Shown here: in pieces, positions 1 to 8,343 of the stretch
Layout: every line of letters starts with the position of its first letter
Position numbering within the stretch: the first letter of the stretch is position 1
The notes under the pieces: model-generated
Databases searched by the model: none
What the model was told of the DNA's origin: nothing
Seen by the model: the letters and a program-made list of their open reading frames with translations, nothing else
Position numbers and translations under genes: made by a program
DNA from: an uncultured Acidobacteriota bacterium
GTDB taxonomy: Bacteria; Acidobacteriota; Blastocatellia; RBC074
Length of the DNA: 15,244 nt
Assembly (NCBI GenBank): GCA_937967285.1
Contig: CALBSU010000421.1
Coordinates: 1-15,244 of the forward strand
Direction of reading: 5' to 3'

Positions 1-980
1 GCTTCGATCTCCCGGGCGCCGGCGAGGCTCTGCCCGTTGATGACGAAATGCGGCGTGCCGCGGACTCCGATTCGCGAGGCGAGCCGGAGGTCGCGCTCGA
101 CGGCCTCGGTCGATCGCGGCGAAGCGAGGCAGCGGCTGAACGCCTCCCCCTCGAGCCCGGCGCTTGCGGCGAGACCGAGCAGGGAACGATCCGAAAGGTC
201 ATCGGCGGCAAAGAGCGAGTCGTGATATTCCCAGAATCTGTTCTGCTCGGCGGCGCAGACCGCGGCGCGGGCAGCGGCGAAGGCCTGTGGATGGCTTGGA
301 GAGGGGCTGTGTTTATAGACGACGGCGATCCGATCGCCGTACATCTGGATCAGCCGGGCGGTTATCTGGGTGGCCTTTTTGCAGTAGGGGCACTGGAAAT
401 CTGAGAATTCGACGATCGTGACGGGCGCCCGGGCGGGTCCGCGGCGGGGGCCTGTCTGATCGATCTCGATCCGGAACGGTTCGGGTTCCTCGATCAGAAT
501 CTCGATCCGCCGGTTCTTCTTCAGATTTTCGACTGCCTCGGCGTATCGGGAGATCCTGCCGTTGGTCTCGAGGTCGAGTCTGATCCGTTCCCTGAGTTCC
601 TGCTGGTCGAGGTTGCTGACCGCCTCGCCGTATTCGCGAAGGACGGAGTCGATCTTCTCCGCCGGCACGTCGTAGGCGGCGGGAACGAGTTCGCGTTTGA
701 GTGCCTCGACTGTCAGGCCGCGGCGGCGCGCCTCGTCTTCGAGGACCAGCCGGTTGATCTCAGAGTTGAGGGTCTGCCGGCGCAGTTCGTAGATCTGTCG
801 CTGCAGTTTGGTCAGTTTTTCGCCGATCAGTCCGTCGACCTCACGGCGTGTGATGCGGCGATCTCCGTCAATGACGGCCAGGGTTTCCTGATCCGTCCGA
901 CTTGCCGGTGGCCTCGATTGCGATAAGAGAACAGGGGTGGCGAGAGCGATGGTGATGAACAGGGCGCTAAAGAGCCTCAT
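1..980 (-). CDS. DsbA-family thioredoxin with SurA-like N-terminal segment, 3' end cut by window
   Basis: Reading the minus strand from the ATG at 980-978 gives 326 uninterrupted codons to the window edge, so the C-terminus is missing. Residues 1-20 look like a signal peptide (hydrophobic core, then LLSQS). Residues about 33-165 are helical and charged, with VIDGDRRITRREVD followed by a long Arg/Glu/Leu helix, like the N-terminal chaperone segment of SurA/parvulin-type foldases. Residues about 180-326 are a DsbA/thioredoxin_4-type domain: FSDFQCPYC with the redox pair C197/C200, and the cis-proline loop GTP at 308-310. Two further cysteines (C242, C284) occur where this family often has a second pair. 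It probably forms or isomerises disulfides in exported proteins; direction is not deducible. The start is supported by AGGAGGAG seven bases or less upstream. The domain family is secure; the exact role is inferred. Confidence 0.9.
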   Translation of the reverse strand, partial: MRLFSALFITIALATPVLLSQSRPPASRTDQETLAVIDGDRRITRREVDGLIGEKLTKLQRQIYELRRQTLNSEINRLVLEDEARRRGLTVEALKRELVPAAYDVPAEKIDSVLREYGEAVSNLDQQELRERIRLDLETNGRISRYAEAVENLKKNRRIEILIEEPEPFRIEIDQTGPRRGPARAPVTIVEFSDFQCPYCKKATQITARLIQMYGDRIAVVYKHSPSPSHPQAFAAARAAVCAAEQNRFWEYHDSLFAADDLSDRSLLGLAASAGLEGEAFSRCLASPRSTEAVERDLRLASRIGVRGTPHFVINGQSLAGAREIE

Positions 981-985
981 TCGCA

Positions 986-993
986 CTCCTCCT
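986..993 (-). promoter_or_regulatory. Shine-Dalgarno of the DsbA-like gene
   Basis: Minus-strand AGGAGGAG lies just upstream of the ATG at 980-978 and fixes this start. It is one of the strongest ribosome binding sites in the window. Confidence 0.8.
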
Positions 994-1082
994 GTGACGG
1001 GCGATCAGGATTCGATCCGTTCGATGCCCGTGATATTGCAATGATTCAGGCCAGAGTCAGAAGGGGTTTCCGATTGGATGGA

Positions 1083-1112
1083 GAGATAACAGATTCACCG
1101 AAATAATGTCAA
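1083..1112 (-). promoter_or_regulatory. Candidate sigma70-type promoter for the DsbA-like gene
   Basis: On the minus strand a perfect TTGACA (1112-1107) is followed after 18 bases by TATCTC (1088-1083), which is preceded by TG as in an extended -10. This would start RNA near 1076 and leave a leader of about 95 bases. It sits between the dacB-like stop and the DsbA-like start, so the downstream gene need not depend on read-through. The -10 is weak. Confidence 0.5.
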
Positions 1113-1121
1113 CAGAATTAA

Positions 1122-2369
1122 TCAAACGCCCATCACGAGCCTGCTCTCCGGGCGTTCCGTGGCGTTACGCATCGCGCGGGAGATGAGCGGCTGAGGGCCT
1201 CCGCACTCCTTGATGATCTTTCTGATGAATTCGTCCTGGATGCGGCGGAGGTGCGGAACATTGCGGCCTTCGGCCATATCGTAGACGGCGAACAGGAGCG
1301 GTCCCCTGTCGCGGGTGTACATGATGCCGGCGAGCGCGGCGACTCCGTCGTCGGTGCTGTAGAGGGTCCCGGTCTTGGCGACGACGCTGCCGGCGAACCG
1401 GCCGTCTCCGAAGCGCCCGCGGAGCGTGCCGGCATCGATGCCGGCGACGGCCATGACCGATCCCGGGTCGAGATTATTGGCCGAGAGCCACTGGATCATC
1501 GAACGGAGCATCTTGACGGTGTCGCGCGGGGTGATCCGGTTGACCTCGAGGCCTGAAGCATAGGAGATGTGGATCGACTGAGCCGGGACGCCCACCTTCT
1601 GGACCAGGAAGTTCTGGACGCCCTGCGGGCCGCCGACGTGGGTGCCGAGCATCTCCGCCATGGAGTTGACGCTGTGAGCGTTGAGGTAGTGGACGATATC
1701 GAGCAGCGTGTCGGACTCAACTGCGGCCAGGAAGCGGCTGCTCGGGGCGAGGTTTTCGAAGCCGGAGATTCTGGTCTGGTTGGCGATGCTCACGCCGAGA
1801 TTACGGCGAAAGACCCTGGCGGAGACCTGCGGATCCGAGTTCTCGTTGCAGATGAAATCGCCGACTATCAGCAGGCCGCCCCTGACGCGACGGACGCCGA
1901 GCCTCCTCAGCGCGTCTCCGACTTTTCTGGCATCCGCCAGTGAAAAGGACGGATCGCCGCCCCCGATCAGAATCAGATTGCCGTAAAGATCGCCGGTCGC
2001 CGAATCGAAGTCGCCGTCGGTGCGGAATTCGGTCCTGAACCGGTGCTCGCGTCCGAGCCGGTCGAGTGCGGCCAGCGTGGTGGCCAGCTTGGTCACTGAT
2101 GCCGGGTTGAACTCCGCGCTCTCGTTGAGCATGGCTATCGGTTCCTCAGTATCGAGGGATTCGATATAGATCCCGTGCATTCGCCAGTCGCGGCCCTCCG
2201 TCATGAGGCGTTTGACGTAATCTTCCAGCGATGCGGGCGCGCGATAGGAGGCCAGTTTCGCCGAGAATCCGTCGGCAAGGGAACTAGCCATCTGTGAATC
2301 GTCCATCGGGAGCGGACCGCAACCGGCCAGCAGAATCAGAAATAGCGGGGCAAGCTGTTTAAGCTTCAT
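1122..2369 (-). CDS. dacB: D-alanyl-D-alanine carboxypeptidase/endopeptidase, PBP4 (S13) family lipoprotein
   Basis: The 415-residue product carries the three penicillin-binding active-site motifs in order: SVTK at 91-94 (nucleophile S91, K94), SVN at 233-235 and KTG at 332-334. The N-terminus MKLKQLAPLFLILLAGC has a lipobox with C17, so it is probably an envelope-anchored lipoprotein. PBP4 enzymes remove the terminal D-Ala or cut peptide cross-links in peptidoglycan. Only about 139 residues separate the first two motifs, against about 240 in E. coli PBP4, so the inserted domain II is largely lost. The start at 2369 is chosen because the signal sequence begins there; an in-frame ATG at 2414 would add 15 residues that spoil the signal. 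Neither start has a good Shine-Dalgarno. It is divergent from the M14 peptidase gene and upstream of the DsbA-like gene on the same strand. Confidence 0.9.
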   Translation of the reverse strand: MKLKQLAPLFLILLAGCGPLPMDDSQMASSLADGFSAKLASYRAPASLEDYVKRLMTEGRDWRMHGIYIESLDTEEPIAMLNESAEFNPASVTKLATTLAALDRLGREHRFRTEFRTDGDFDSATGDLYGNLILIGGGDPSFSLADARKVGDALRRLGVRRVRGGLLIVGDFICNENSDPQVSARVFRRNLGVSIANQTRISGFENLAPSSRFLAAVESDTLLDIVHYLNAHSVNSMAEMLGTHVGGPQGVQNFLVQKVGVPAQSIHISYASGLEVNRITPRDTVKMLRSMIQWLSANNLDPGSVMAVAGIDAGTLRGRFGDGRFAGSVVAKTGTLYSTDDGVAALAGIMYTRDRGPLLFAVYDMAEGRNVPHLRRIQDEFIRKIIKECGGPQPLISRAMRNATERPESRLVMGV

Positions 2370-2537
2370 AAAAATATTTATCCGGTCTTGAAATACGGAG
2401 GAGCAACCACACATAACTGAAGTTCGCGAGAGGACTTGCTAATCCTTACAGCGGTGTTAAATTACAATTCTGAATAACCGAAATCAAGCGGGAATTGAAG
2501 TTTTCATCACTGAGACGATACCGGAGAAGAGGAGAAG
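2370..2537. other. Divergent intergenic region, dacB-like / M14 peptidase
   Basis: This 168-base AT-richer gap must hold the promoters of both flanking genes. On the plus strand TTGCTA (2436-2441) and TAAATT (2458-2463, preceded by TGT) are 16 bases apart and could serve the M14 gene; each matches the consensus at four of six positions, so the call is weak. No convincing minus-strand promoter was found for the dacB-like gene. No repeat or RNA gene was seen. Confidence 0.3.
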
Positions 2538-5012
2538 ATGAGGAGATCAATACTTCGGGCCGCAATGCTGTCAGCCGTCATACTGGCGGGAATCTGGCAG
2601 AACGGACCGGTCGGCGCGCAGTCAGGGATCCCCGCGCCTGAATCGGTACTCGGATTCAGGATCGGTGAGGACAGGAAGCTGGCCAAATGGGACCAGTTTC
2701 TGGCCTGGTTCAGGCAGCTCGACGCGGCCAGCGATCGGGTGAGGTTTGAGGAGGCGGGAAAGACTACGCTCAAGCGGCCGTTCGTCTATCTGACGATCAC
2801 TTCGGCCGAAAACATGGCGCGTCTGACTGAGATCCGCGAGATTCAGCAGCGCCTTTCGGACCCGCGGAAGATCGCGGCTTCGGATCTCGATGAGCTGATC
2901 AGGCGGGGAAAGACCGTGGTCGTGATCACCTGCAGCATCCATTCGACAGAGGTTGGCGGGACCTTCACGGCTGCAGAGCTGGCCTGGCGTCTGGCCTCGG
3001 GACAGAGTCCGGAGATCCGGCGGATTCTGGACGATGTCGTCCTGCTGCTTGTGCCTTCGCTCAACCCCGACGGAACGGACATCGTGGCCGACTGGTATCA
3101 GCAGACGCTCGGGACCCCTGCGGAGGGGACTGCTCCTCCGCGGCTTTATCATCATTACACCGGCCACGACAACAACCGTGACTGGTACGCCTTCACGCAG
3201 GTCGAGACTCAGCTGACGGTCGACAAAATCCTCAACGTCTGGCGACCGCAGATCCTGCATGACATCCATCAGATGGCCGGATCGGGGGCGAGGTTCTTCG
3301 TGCCGCCGTACATCGACCCGTGGGAGCCGAACGTCGATCCGGCGATCATCTCGGGCGTATCGTCGCTCGGGACATCGATCGCATGGGATATGGGAGCGGC
3401 CGGCAGGGACGGGGTCGTCGTCAACGGGATCTTCGATGCCTGGAGTCCCGCCCGCGCGTACGCCCACTATCATGCCGGGTTGCGCATCCTTTCGGAGACG
3501 GCGAGCGCGCGCCTGGCGACTCCTGTGGAGATCTCTCCGCGGGATCTGACCGGAGGTCAAGGGTATGACGCGAAAACGGCGAGCTGGAACTTTCCGAAAC
3601 CATGGGCGGGCGGCAGATGGGGAATGCGCGAAATCGTCGACTACCAGACAGCCGGGGCGATGGCGCTCCTGCGTCATGCGGCGGTCAACCGCGAAGCACA
3701 TCTGAGAAACTACTACAGCATCGGAAAGCGCGCGGTGGAGGGCGTCGGCGGCCCGTATGCCATTCTTCTGCCCGAACCGGAGATGCCCAAGTCGCTGGCC
3801 GACGCGCTGAGGCGCCTCAATGCGGGGCTCAGGAACGTGACCGGCACTCCGCAGCAGAAGCATGAGCAGGGCGAGGAGCTGGTCAATTCGATCACCAACG
3901 AGCCGTCATCTTCAGAAGAGGTCAGCTACTACTATCGTACGGAAGGCCTCGACAGGCTGCTGACGATCCTCAAGCGCGGCGGAGTCGAGGTGATGCGGGC
4001 CGACGAGGAGTTCACCGCCGACGAGCGGAGCTATCCGGCAGGCACCCATATCGTTTCAATGAAGCAGCCCTATGCGGCGTTCGCGAAGATGCTGCTCGAA
4101 CCTCAGCGGTATCCGGATCTCAGGGAGTATCCGGGCGGGCCGCCCCAGCGTCCCTACGATGTGACCGCCCATTCGCTCTCATTGATGATGAATGTCGGCG
4201 CCGTGACGGTAAGCCGCCCGTTCGAGGTTCGCGCAAGGCCCGAGCCGTCGGCTCTGGTCATTCAGTCGCGCGTCAGACCGAATGCGGGCGTCCGCGTCGG
4301 ACTCTATCGCAACCATCTGCCCTCGATGGATGAGGGGTGGACGAGATGGGTCTTCGATCAGTACAGGTTTCCGCACGTGCAGCTTCTCGATGCGGAAATT
4401 CGCGCGGGCGGGCTCGAACGCTCCTACGATGCGATCATCATTCCGGATCAGCCGCTGGAGGCGCTCGTCAACGGCCTGCCCGAAGCCCGGGGCGGAGCAG
4501 GGTATCCGGCAGAGTTCGCCGGGGGGCTCGGCGAAGCGGGCATCCGGGCCTTGCGGGAATTCGTCGAGGCCGGCGGGACGCTCATCACTTTCAACAGGGC
4601 CTCTCATCTGGCCATCGAAAAACTCGGAGTCCCGGTCCGCGATGTCCTCAAGGGGGTTCCGGTCAGGGACTTCTACTGCCCGGGCTCGATCCTCGGGATC
4701 AGGCTCGAGACTGGAAACCCGCTCTCGTTCGGGATCGGAGCCGAATCGATCGCATGGTTCGAGAACAGCCCGGTCTTCGAGGTGCTCGACGAATCGAAGG
4801 CCCAGGTCGTCGCCAGTTATCGGGATAACCCGCTGCTCAGCGGCTGGATCCTCGGCGAGAAGATGATTCGAGGCAAGGCGGCTCTGGTCGAAGCCCGGCT
4901 CGGCAACGGACGCGTGGTCCTCTTCGGATTCCGCCCGCAGTATCGCGGCCAGACTCTGGCCACTTTTCCGATGCTCTTCAACGCGTTACTGACGAGCGGC
5001 AGACAGCAGTAG
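2538..5012 (+). CDS. Secreted M14-family zinc carboxypeptidase with C-terminal amidotransferase-like region
   Basis: The 824-residue protein starts with a signal peptide (residues 1 to about 28, ending VGAQS). Residues about 40-340 show the M14 metallopeptidase signature: HSTE at 135-138 gives zinc ligands H135 and E138, LNPDG at 175-179 and NR at 213-214 match the substrate-binding positions, HDIHQM at 241-246 supplies the third ligand (probably H244), and SETAS places the likely catalytic glutamate at E320. The family cleaves C-terminal residues from peptides, here probably in the periplasm or outside the cell. From about residue 585 a Rossmann-like stretch ([25 protein letters not shown] at about 674) resembles the class I glutamine amidotransferase fold, function unknown. 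The protein is much longer than classic carboxypeptidases of about 300-400 residues. GAGGAG lies six to ten bases before the ATG. The peptidase call is firm; the substrate is unknown. Confidence 0.9.
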   Translation: MRRSILRAAMLSAVILAGIWQNGPVGAQSGIPAPESVLGFRIGEDRKLAKWDQFLAWFRQLDAASDRVRFEEAGKTTLKRPFVYLTITSAENMARLTEIREIQQRLSDPRKIAASDLDELIRRGKTVVVITCSIHSTEVGGTFTAAELAWRLASGQSPEIRRILDDVVLLLVPSLNPDGTDIVADWYQQTLGTPAEGTAPPRLYHHYTGHDNNRDWYAFTQVETQLTVDKILNVWRPQILHDIHQMAGSGARFFVPPYIDPWEPNVDPAIISGVSSLGTSIAWDMGAAGRDGVVVNGIFDAWSPARAYAHYHAGLRILSETASARLATPVEISPRDLTGGQGYDAKTASWNFPKPWAGGRWGMREIVDYQTAGAMALLRHAAVNREAHLRNYYSIGKRAVEGVGGPYAILLPEPEMPKSLADALRRLNAGLRNVTGTPQQKHEQGEELVNSITNEPSSSEEVSYYYRTEGLDRLLTILKRGGVEVMRADEEFTADERSYPAGTHIVSMKQPYAAFAKMLLEPQRYPDLREYPGGPPQRPYDVTAHSLSLMMNVGAVTVSRPFEVRARPEPSALVIQSRVRPNAGVRVGLYRNHLPSMDEGWTRWVFDQYRFPHVQLLDAEIRAGGLERSYDAIIIPDQPLEALVNGLPEARGGAGYPAEFAGGLGEAGIRALREFVEAGGTLITFNRASHLAIEKLGVPVRDVLKGVPVRDFYCPGSILGIRLETGNPLSFGIGAESIAWFENSPVFEVLDESKAQVVASYRDNPLLSGWILGEKMIRGKAALVEARLGNGRVVLFGFRPQYRGQTLATFPMLFNALLTSGRQQ

Positions 5013-5019
5013 TCATTGG

Positions 5020-5142
5020 GGAGAGTCGGCGGCAGGCAGTATAAAGATACGCGGATATGTTGAATCCGCTATCGTGGTTCGATGAAAAGCGATTTTTTAT
5101 GAAAAGGACTGCCTACCGCCTGCTCCCCACTCCTACCCTCTG
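5020..5142. repeat. Inverted pair of ACTGCCT-like heptamer arms between convergent genes
   Basis: GGCGGCAGGCAGT at 5028-5040 and ACTGCCTACCGCC at 5108-5120 are inverted copies with one mismatch in 13, flanking 67 bases. Outside the core, both arms continue in loose seven-base phase: on the plus strand ACTGCCT, ACCGCCT, GCTCCCC, ACTCCTA from 5108, and on the minus strand ACTGCCT, GCCGCCG, ACTCTCC from 5040. The right arm runs into the flavoprotein gene, supplying its TAG stop (5115-5113) and probably its last few residues. The match decays quickly, so the heptamer phase is suggestive only. Confidence 0.55.
5067..5097 (+). terminator. Possible intrinsic terminator of the M14 peptidase gene
   Basis: CGCTATCG (5067-5074) can pair with CGAT (5080-5083) and, across a four-base bulge, AGCG (5088-5091). 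Six T residues follow at 5092-5098. It lies 55 bases past the stop. A competing perfect hairpin, GCGGAT/ATCCGC at 5051-5069, overlaps it by three bases. The bulge keeps confidence modest. Confidence 0.4.
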
Positions 5143-6300
5143 CCGTGTTCCGAGCGCGATCTGTTTGAGAACTGAGCTGTGGCGCGATCCTATTGAGATC
5201 AGAATATTTCTCGCCCAGGGCGTAAAGGCCAGTTTTCTGAGCGTTGAGCAGGCGCGGAAGCGCCACCCGAAATTGCGTGCATGGATCTGCCGGTAACGGG
5301 CGGCAATGGCATCGATATCGCGGATGCCCTCGGAGAATGAAGATTCGACCGTGGCGGCGGCCAGTTCGCCGCTGGTCAGAGCGAGGAGGATGCCGCTGCC
5401 GGTGAAGGGATCTATGAAGGCTCCGGCGTCGCCGATTGCGAGAACGCCGGGCATCGAGAGTTGCCGGCCGTAGGTGACGGGGCCGGTTCCGAGCCATTCG
5501 CCCGCGACTATGGCTGATTTCAGCCTGCGGCGGGCTGCGGGGTTGGTGCGCAGAGTCAGGTCGAGCAGTTTCTCGCGATCTCCGCGGGCGGCGCGGAGGG
5601 TCGCTTCAGTGGTTAGAAAGCAGAGGTTGGTCCGTTCGCCGTCGTCATCCGCCTCGACATCAGAGAGCCCGCCGTATCCGTCTTCAAAGAAGAACAGTTC
5701 TCCGTTTTCGCCGAGCCCTTCGATATTCCGCAGATGGACCTTGCATCCGAAGACCCTCGAACCGTCGTGGCGCGAGACCTCCTGTCTGACCTTCGGAGCG
5801 AAGGCGCCGTTGCGGCCCGAGGCGTCGATCACGACCGGCGCTGAGAATTGCATAGTCTCTCCGTCGGGGCCGGTTGCCTGGATCCGAGTCAGATTCGCCG
5901 AGCGGTCGATCCCGGCTGAGACGTGAAAGCCTTCGCGGACATCGACGCCGGTTTCGCGGGCTCTTTCGAGAAGGATGAAGTCCATCCGGGCGCGCGTGAG
6001 CCCGATGGCGTGCGGGTGTCCGTCGGCGATCCATTCCATCGGGACCTCGATTCCGCGGCCATCGGGCGAGAAGATCGTCCACCGCCTGATATATCGCGCT
6101 CCGGCGTCGAGCATTCGCCGTCGGACGCCAAGCCGGTCGAAGACCCCCAGACATTCGGGCGTGATGAACTCTCCGCAGAGTTTATGTCGCGGGAACCTGC
6201 TCTTTTCGAGCAGCAGCACGCGTCGCCGGTTCATCGCCAGCAGAGCGGCGGCGCTCGCGCCAGCCGGGCCGGCCCCGATTACGATAACGTCATATTCCAT
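5113..6300 (-). CDS. FAD-dependent oxidoreductase, geranylgeranyl reductase family
   Basis: The 395-residue product shows the FAD-binding fold: a dinucleotide GxGxxG at 9-14 (GAGPAG), E32 at the end of the second strand, the family-typical FPRHKLCGE at 36-44, DASGRNG at 159-165 and the second FAD motif GDAGAFIDPFTGSG at 290-303. This set defines the geranylgeranyl reductase / aromatic hydroxylase group, which reduces isoprenoid double bonds or hydroxylates aromatic compounds. The sequence does not reveal the substrate. The start is supported by CCGGAGA six bases upstream. Only 14 bases separate it from the upstream membrane-protein gene, so the two are probably one operon. Its stop codon lies inside a repeat arm, and the last nine residues (basic and glycine-rich) look repeat-derived. 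No quinone- or carotenoid-pathway gene is nearby to narrow the function. Confidence 0.85.
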   Translation of the reverse strand: MEYDVIVIGAGPAGASAAALLAMNRRRVLLLEKSRFPRHKLCGEFITPECLGVFDRLGVRRRMLDAGARYIRRWTIFSPDGRGIEVPMEWIADGHPHAIGLTRARMDFILLERARETGVDVREGFHVSAGIDRSANLTRIQATGPDGETMQFSAPVVIDASGRNGAFAPKVRQEVSRHDGSRVFGCKVHLRNIEGLGENGELFFFEDGYGGLSDVEADDDGERTNLCFLTTEATLRAARGDREKLLDLTLRTNPAARRRLKSAIVAGEWLGTGPVTYGRQLSMPGVLAIGDAGAFIDPFTGSGILLALTSGELAAATVESSFSEGIRDIDAIAARYRQIHARNFGWRFRACSTLRKLAFTPWARNILISIGSRHSSVLKQIALGTRQRVGVGSRR

Positions 6301-6314
6301 ATCGATCTCCGGGA

Positions 6315-6854
6315 TCAGAGCAGAATCTGTTTTGCGCCCAGGCTGCGGGCTATCGCTTCGGCGCGTTCGGCCAGTTTCGGAGGCATCTTGACGGCGACGA
6401 GGAAGCCTTCGCTCTTGAGCCGGTTGAGCTTGTTGACAGGGACCTCGTGCTTCTTCCGGCGCGCGGTCAGGGCCAGGGTAACGCCGATCAGTGCGCCGAT
6501 GGCGGCGCCGATCACGAATGAACTGAGGGCGTGATTGAAGAGGCCGCCGAGCTGCCTGAAGGCGAGGATGTCGACGGAATAGGAGAAGATCCCGAGCAGA
6601 AGCACGATCGCGCCGCCGATCAGAGCGCCCGTGACGGCGCTCTTGGCGGCCGGCGAGAGCGGCTCCGATTCCGTGACTGGAGAGACGGTCGTCTGTCGGG
6701 CATTGTCGTCGATCTCGACGCGCAGCACTGTCGCCTCGGACGTGTCTATGCCGAGCGCGCCCAGGCGGTCCAGCAGTTCATTCGCCGGGTTCTCCCTTTC
6801 GTACAGGGCGACCAGCCAAATGTGCTCCATCATCTCCGAATCCCCAACTGGCAC
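6315..6854 (-). CDS. Small two-helix membrane protein of unknown function
   Basis: The 179-residue protein has a short soluble N-terminal part (EHIWLVALYERENPANELL, predicted strand then helix), two glycine-rich transmembrane segments at about 71-97 and 108-130, a basic RRKK stop, and a C-terminal strand-helix-strand region ending in AKQILL. The two halves around the membrane hairpin look like matched half-domains, as in general-stress-protein-17M-like or ActD-like proteins, but this is shape resemblance only. GTG at 6854 is chosen because AAGGAG sits six bases upstream; the TTG directly after AAGGAG has no spacing, and the ATGs at 6833 and 6830 are downstream alternatives. It leads a probable operon with the flavoprotein gene and is divergent from the exported protein at 7065. 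Function is not known. Confidence 0.75.
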   Translation of the reverse strand: MPVGDSEMMEHIWLVALYERENPANELLDRLGALGIDTSEATVLRVEIDDNARQTTVSPVTESEPLSPAAKSAVTGALIGGAIVLLLGIFSYSVDILAFRQLGGLFNHALSSFVIGAAIGALIGVTLALTARRKKHEVPVNKLNRLKSEGFLVAVKMPPKLAERAEAIARSLGAKQILL

Positions 6855-6860
6855 TGTCAA

Positions 6861-6866
6861 CTCCTT
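6861..6866 (-). promoter_or_regulatory. Shine-Dalgarno that selects a GTG start
   Basis: Minus-strand AAGGAG lies six bases before GTG (6854-6852). This spacing favours the GTG over the adjacent TTG (6860-6858), which would have no spacer, and over the ATG pair 21-24 bases further on. Confidence 0.6.
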
Positions 6867-6901
6867 CGCGGCCTCTTTTCCAAGCGCTCTCGGTTGATTG
6901 T

Positions 6902-6910
6902 TGTTATAAT
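6902..6910 (+). promoter_or_regulatory. Extended -10 promoter for the exported protein gene
   Basis: TGTTATAAT is a perfect -10 (6905-6910) with the TGn extension, and no good -35 is present, as expected for this promoter type. RNA would start near 6917 and leave a leader of about 148 bases before the ATG at 7065. The leader contains small inverted repeats (CTTCT/AGAAG at 6919-6932, GTCAG/CTGAC at 7016-7029). On the minus strand the overlapping TATAAC (6908-6903), with a poor -35 TTCTTA 17 bases upstream, could serve the membrane-protein operon. Confidence 0.5.
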
Positions 6911-7064
6911 TGGCGCGCCTTCTGATAAGAAGCTACTGCGAAGCCCGAAGGCTGTCAACCGGAGGCGCAATTCGTCCGCGTAACCTGCGTGAGCAACCGC
7001 GGGACCGCGATCAGCGTCAGATACCTGACCGGGCGGAGGAGACGAACAGTAACAGGGAGGGATA

Positions 7065-8081
7065 ATGAAAAAATATTTATTGACTGCGCTCATGCTTCTG
7101 CTGACAGCCGGCGCCGCGCCGGCTCAGAGCACGGAAGGAAGCGCGAAGCCTTCGAAGGCTGAAGATGAGCTCTTCAGGCTTCTGCCGGCGTCGGATCTGA
7201 TCGCCACTGTTGATGCCGGGCGGGCTTTCAACGAGCTGTTGCCGCAACTGGCCAATCTTTCGGTCGGCGGCGTCGACAAGCTGGCTATGCAGGTCAGGGA
7301 TTTCACGACTCAGACCGGCATCGACCCGACGAAGGTCGGAAGCCTTGTCATCGGGCTCAATCTGAGCGGACTGCAGGCCACCGGCACGATCATCGTCAGC
7401 GGGCTCGAGATGGACGCGGCCGGGGCCGAGAAGGCGCTCGGCCATTTCAAGACCGAATTCAAGGCGTCGGAATACAAGGGCATCCGACTTTACAATCTGG
7501 TTTCGCAGGTCAAGGCGCCGACCGCCGGTCCGCTCTCAGTCAAGACGGACGAGACGGCGCTGGCGCTGCTCGGCGGCGGCAGGATCGCCTTCGGAGACCT
7601 GAGCGCCGTTAAAAATGTGATCGATATCAGCGCCGGGACAGCCAAAGGCGGGATCAGCGATGCGATGATCGCCACTTTCAACGAGACAGACCCGTCGCGG
7701 CTGCTTCGCTTCGCTCTCAGGATTCCAGAGGAGCTTCGCCAGGAGGCGACCAGCCAGGGAGATCTCTTCAAGTCCGTGGCGACCATCAAGATGATCCTCG
7801 GCACGTTCGATGTCGCAGCGGACCTCGGGCTCTCGCTCGATACCGTCATGCGGACCTCGACGGCCGCCGAAGCGAGCGAGCTTGAAACCGGGCTCAAGGG
7901 GCTGGTCGGACTCGTCCGCGGCTTCCTCGGCGGCGGCGACCCGAAGATGGATCTCTTCGGCAAACTGCTCGATCAGGTGAAGGTCGGTTCCAATTCAGCC
8001 GATGTCACTCTCTCGATCGCTCTGCCACGTTCGCTGATGAATGAATTCACCAAAAAGCCGGAGCCGGCGGAGAAGAAGTAA
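7065..8081 (+). CDS. Exported protein of unknown function
   Basis: The 338-residue product begins with a clear signal peptide ([20 protein letters not shown], cleavage probably before QS at about 21-22). The mature part is soluble, without cysteines or obvious catalytic motifs. It alternates strands and helices, with two loosely similar stretches, [17 protein letters not shown] near residues 39-55 and [20 protein letters not shown] near 168-187, in the style of surface-exposed or periplasmic accessory proteins common in Acidobacteriota. The C-terminus is Lys/Pro/Glu-rich (KKPEPAEKK). The start is backed by GGGAGG five to ten bases upstream. It is divergent from the two-gene operon on its left and convergent with the PpiD-like gene. 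I do not recognise the family. Confidence 0.8.
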   Translation: MKKYLLTALMLLLTAGAAPAQSTEGSAKPSKAEDELFRLLPASDLIATVDAGRAFNELLPQLANLSVGGVDKLAMQVRDFTTQTGIDPTKVGSLVIGLNLSGLQATGTIIVSGLEMDAAGAEKALGHFKTEFKASEYKGIRLYNLVSQVKAPTAGPLSVKTDETALALLGGGRIAFGDLSAVKNVIDISAGTAKGGISDAMIATFNETDPSRLLRFALRIPEELRQEATSQGDLFKSVATIKMILGTFDVAADLGLSLDTVMRTSTAAEASELETGLKGLVGLVRGFLGGGDPKMDLFGKLLDQVKVGSNSADVTLSIALPRSLMNEFTKKPEPAEKK

Positions 8082-8093
8082 TAAAAAGTAATC

Positions 8094-8234
<141 letters not shown>

Positions 8235-8287
8235 AAATTTTTCGTCACAGGGCTGAGCAGTTACAATAACAGCAGGAATAAAATAGA

Positions 8288-8321
8288 AGAGGCGCGCGGG
8301 ACAAATCTCCCGCGCGCCTCT
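8288..8321 (-). terminator. Strong intrinsic terminator of the PpiD-like gene
   Basis: A perfect 14-bp GC-rich stem (8288-8301 with 8308-8321) closes a six-base loop and lies 22 bases past the stop codon. On the minus strand it is followed by TTCTATTTTATT, giving the U-rich tail expected of a rho-independent terminator. The plus-strand tail is less T-rich, so the main direction is minus. Confidence 0.85.
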
Positions 8322-8343
8322 CTAGTTTATCGATCGGTGTGAT

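Noticed and set aside
2370..2414. Upstream ATG extending the dacB-like gene by 15 residues
   Set aside because: It would place non-hydrophobic residues before the lipoprotein signal and has no ribosome site.
2622..3863. Long minus-strand open frame opposite the M14 peptidase
   Set aside because: The plus strand encodes a convincing zinc peptidase; the antisense translation is Arg/Asp-rich and featureless.
6855..6860. Minus-strand TTGACA as a -35 box for the membrane-protein operon
   Set aside because: It lies between the AAGGAG ribosome site and the chosen GTG, inside the translation start region, with no -10 at the right distance.
6930..6958. Minus-strand TTGACA (6958-6953) with TAGCTT 17 bases on as promoter of the membrane-protein operon
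   Set aside because: Not excluded, but the -10 matches only three of six positions, so it was not listed as a feature.
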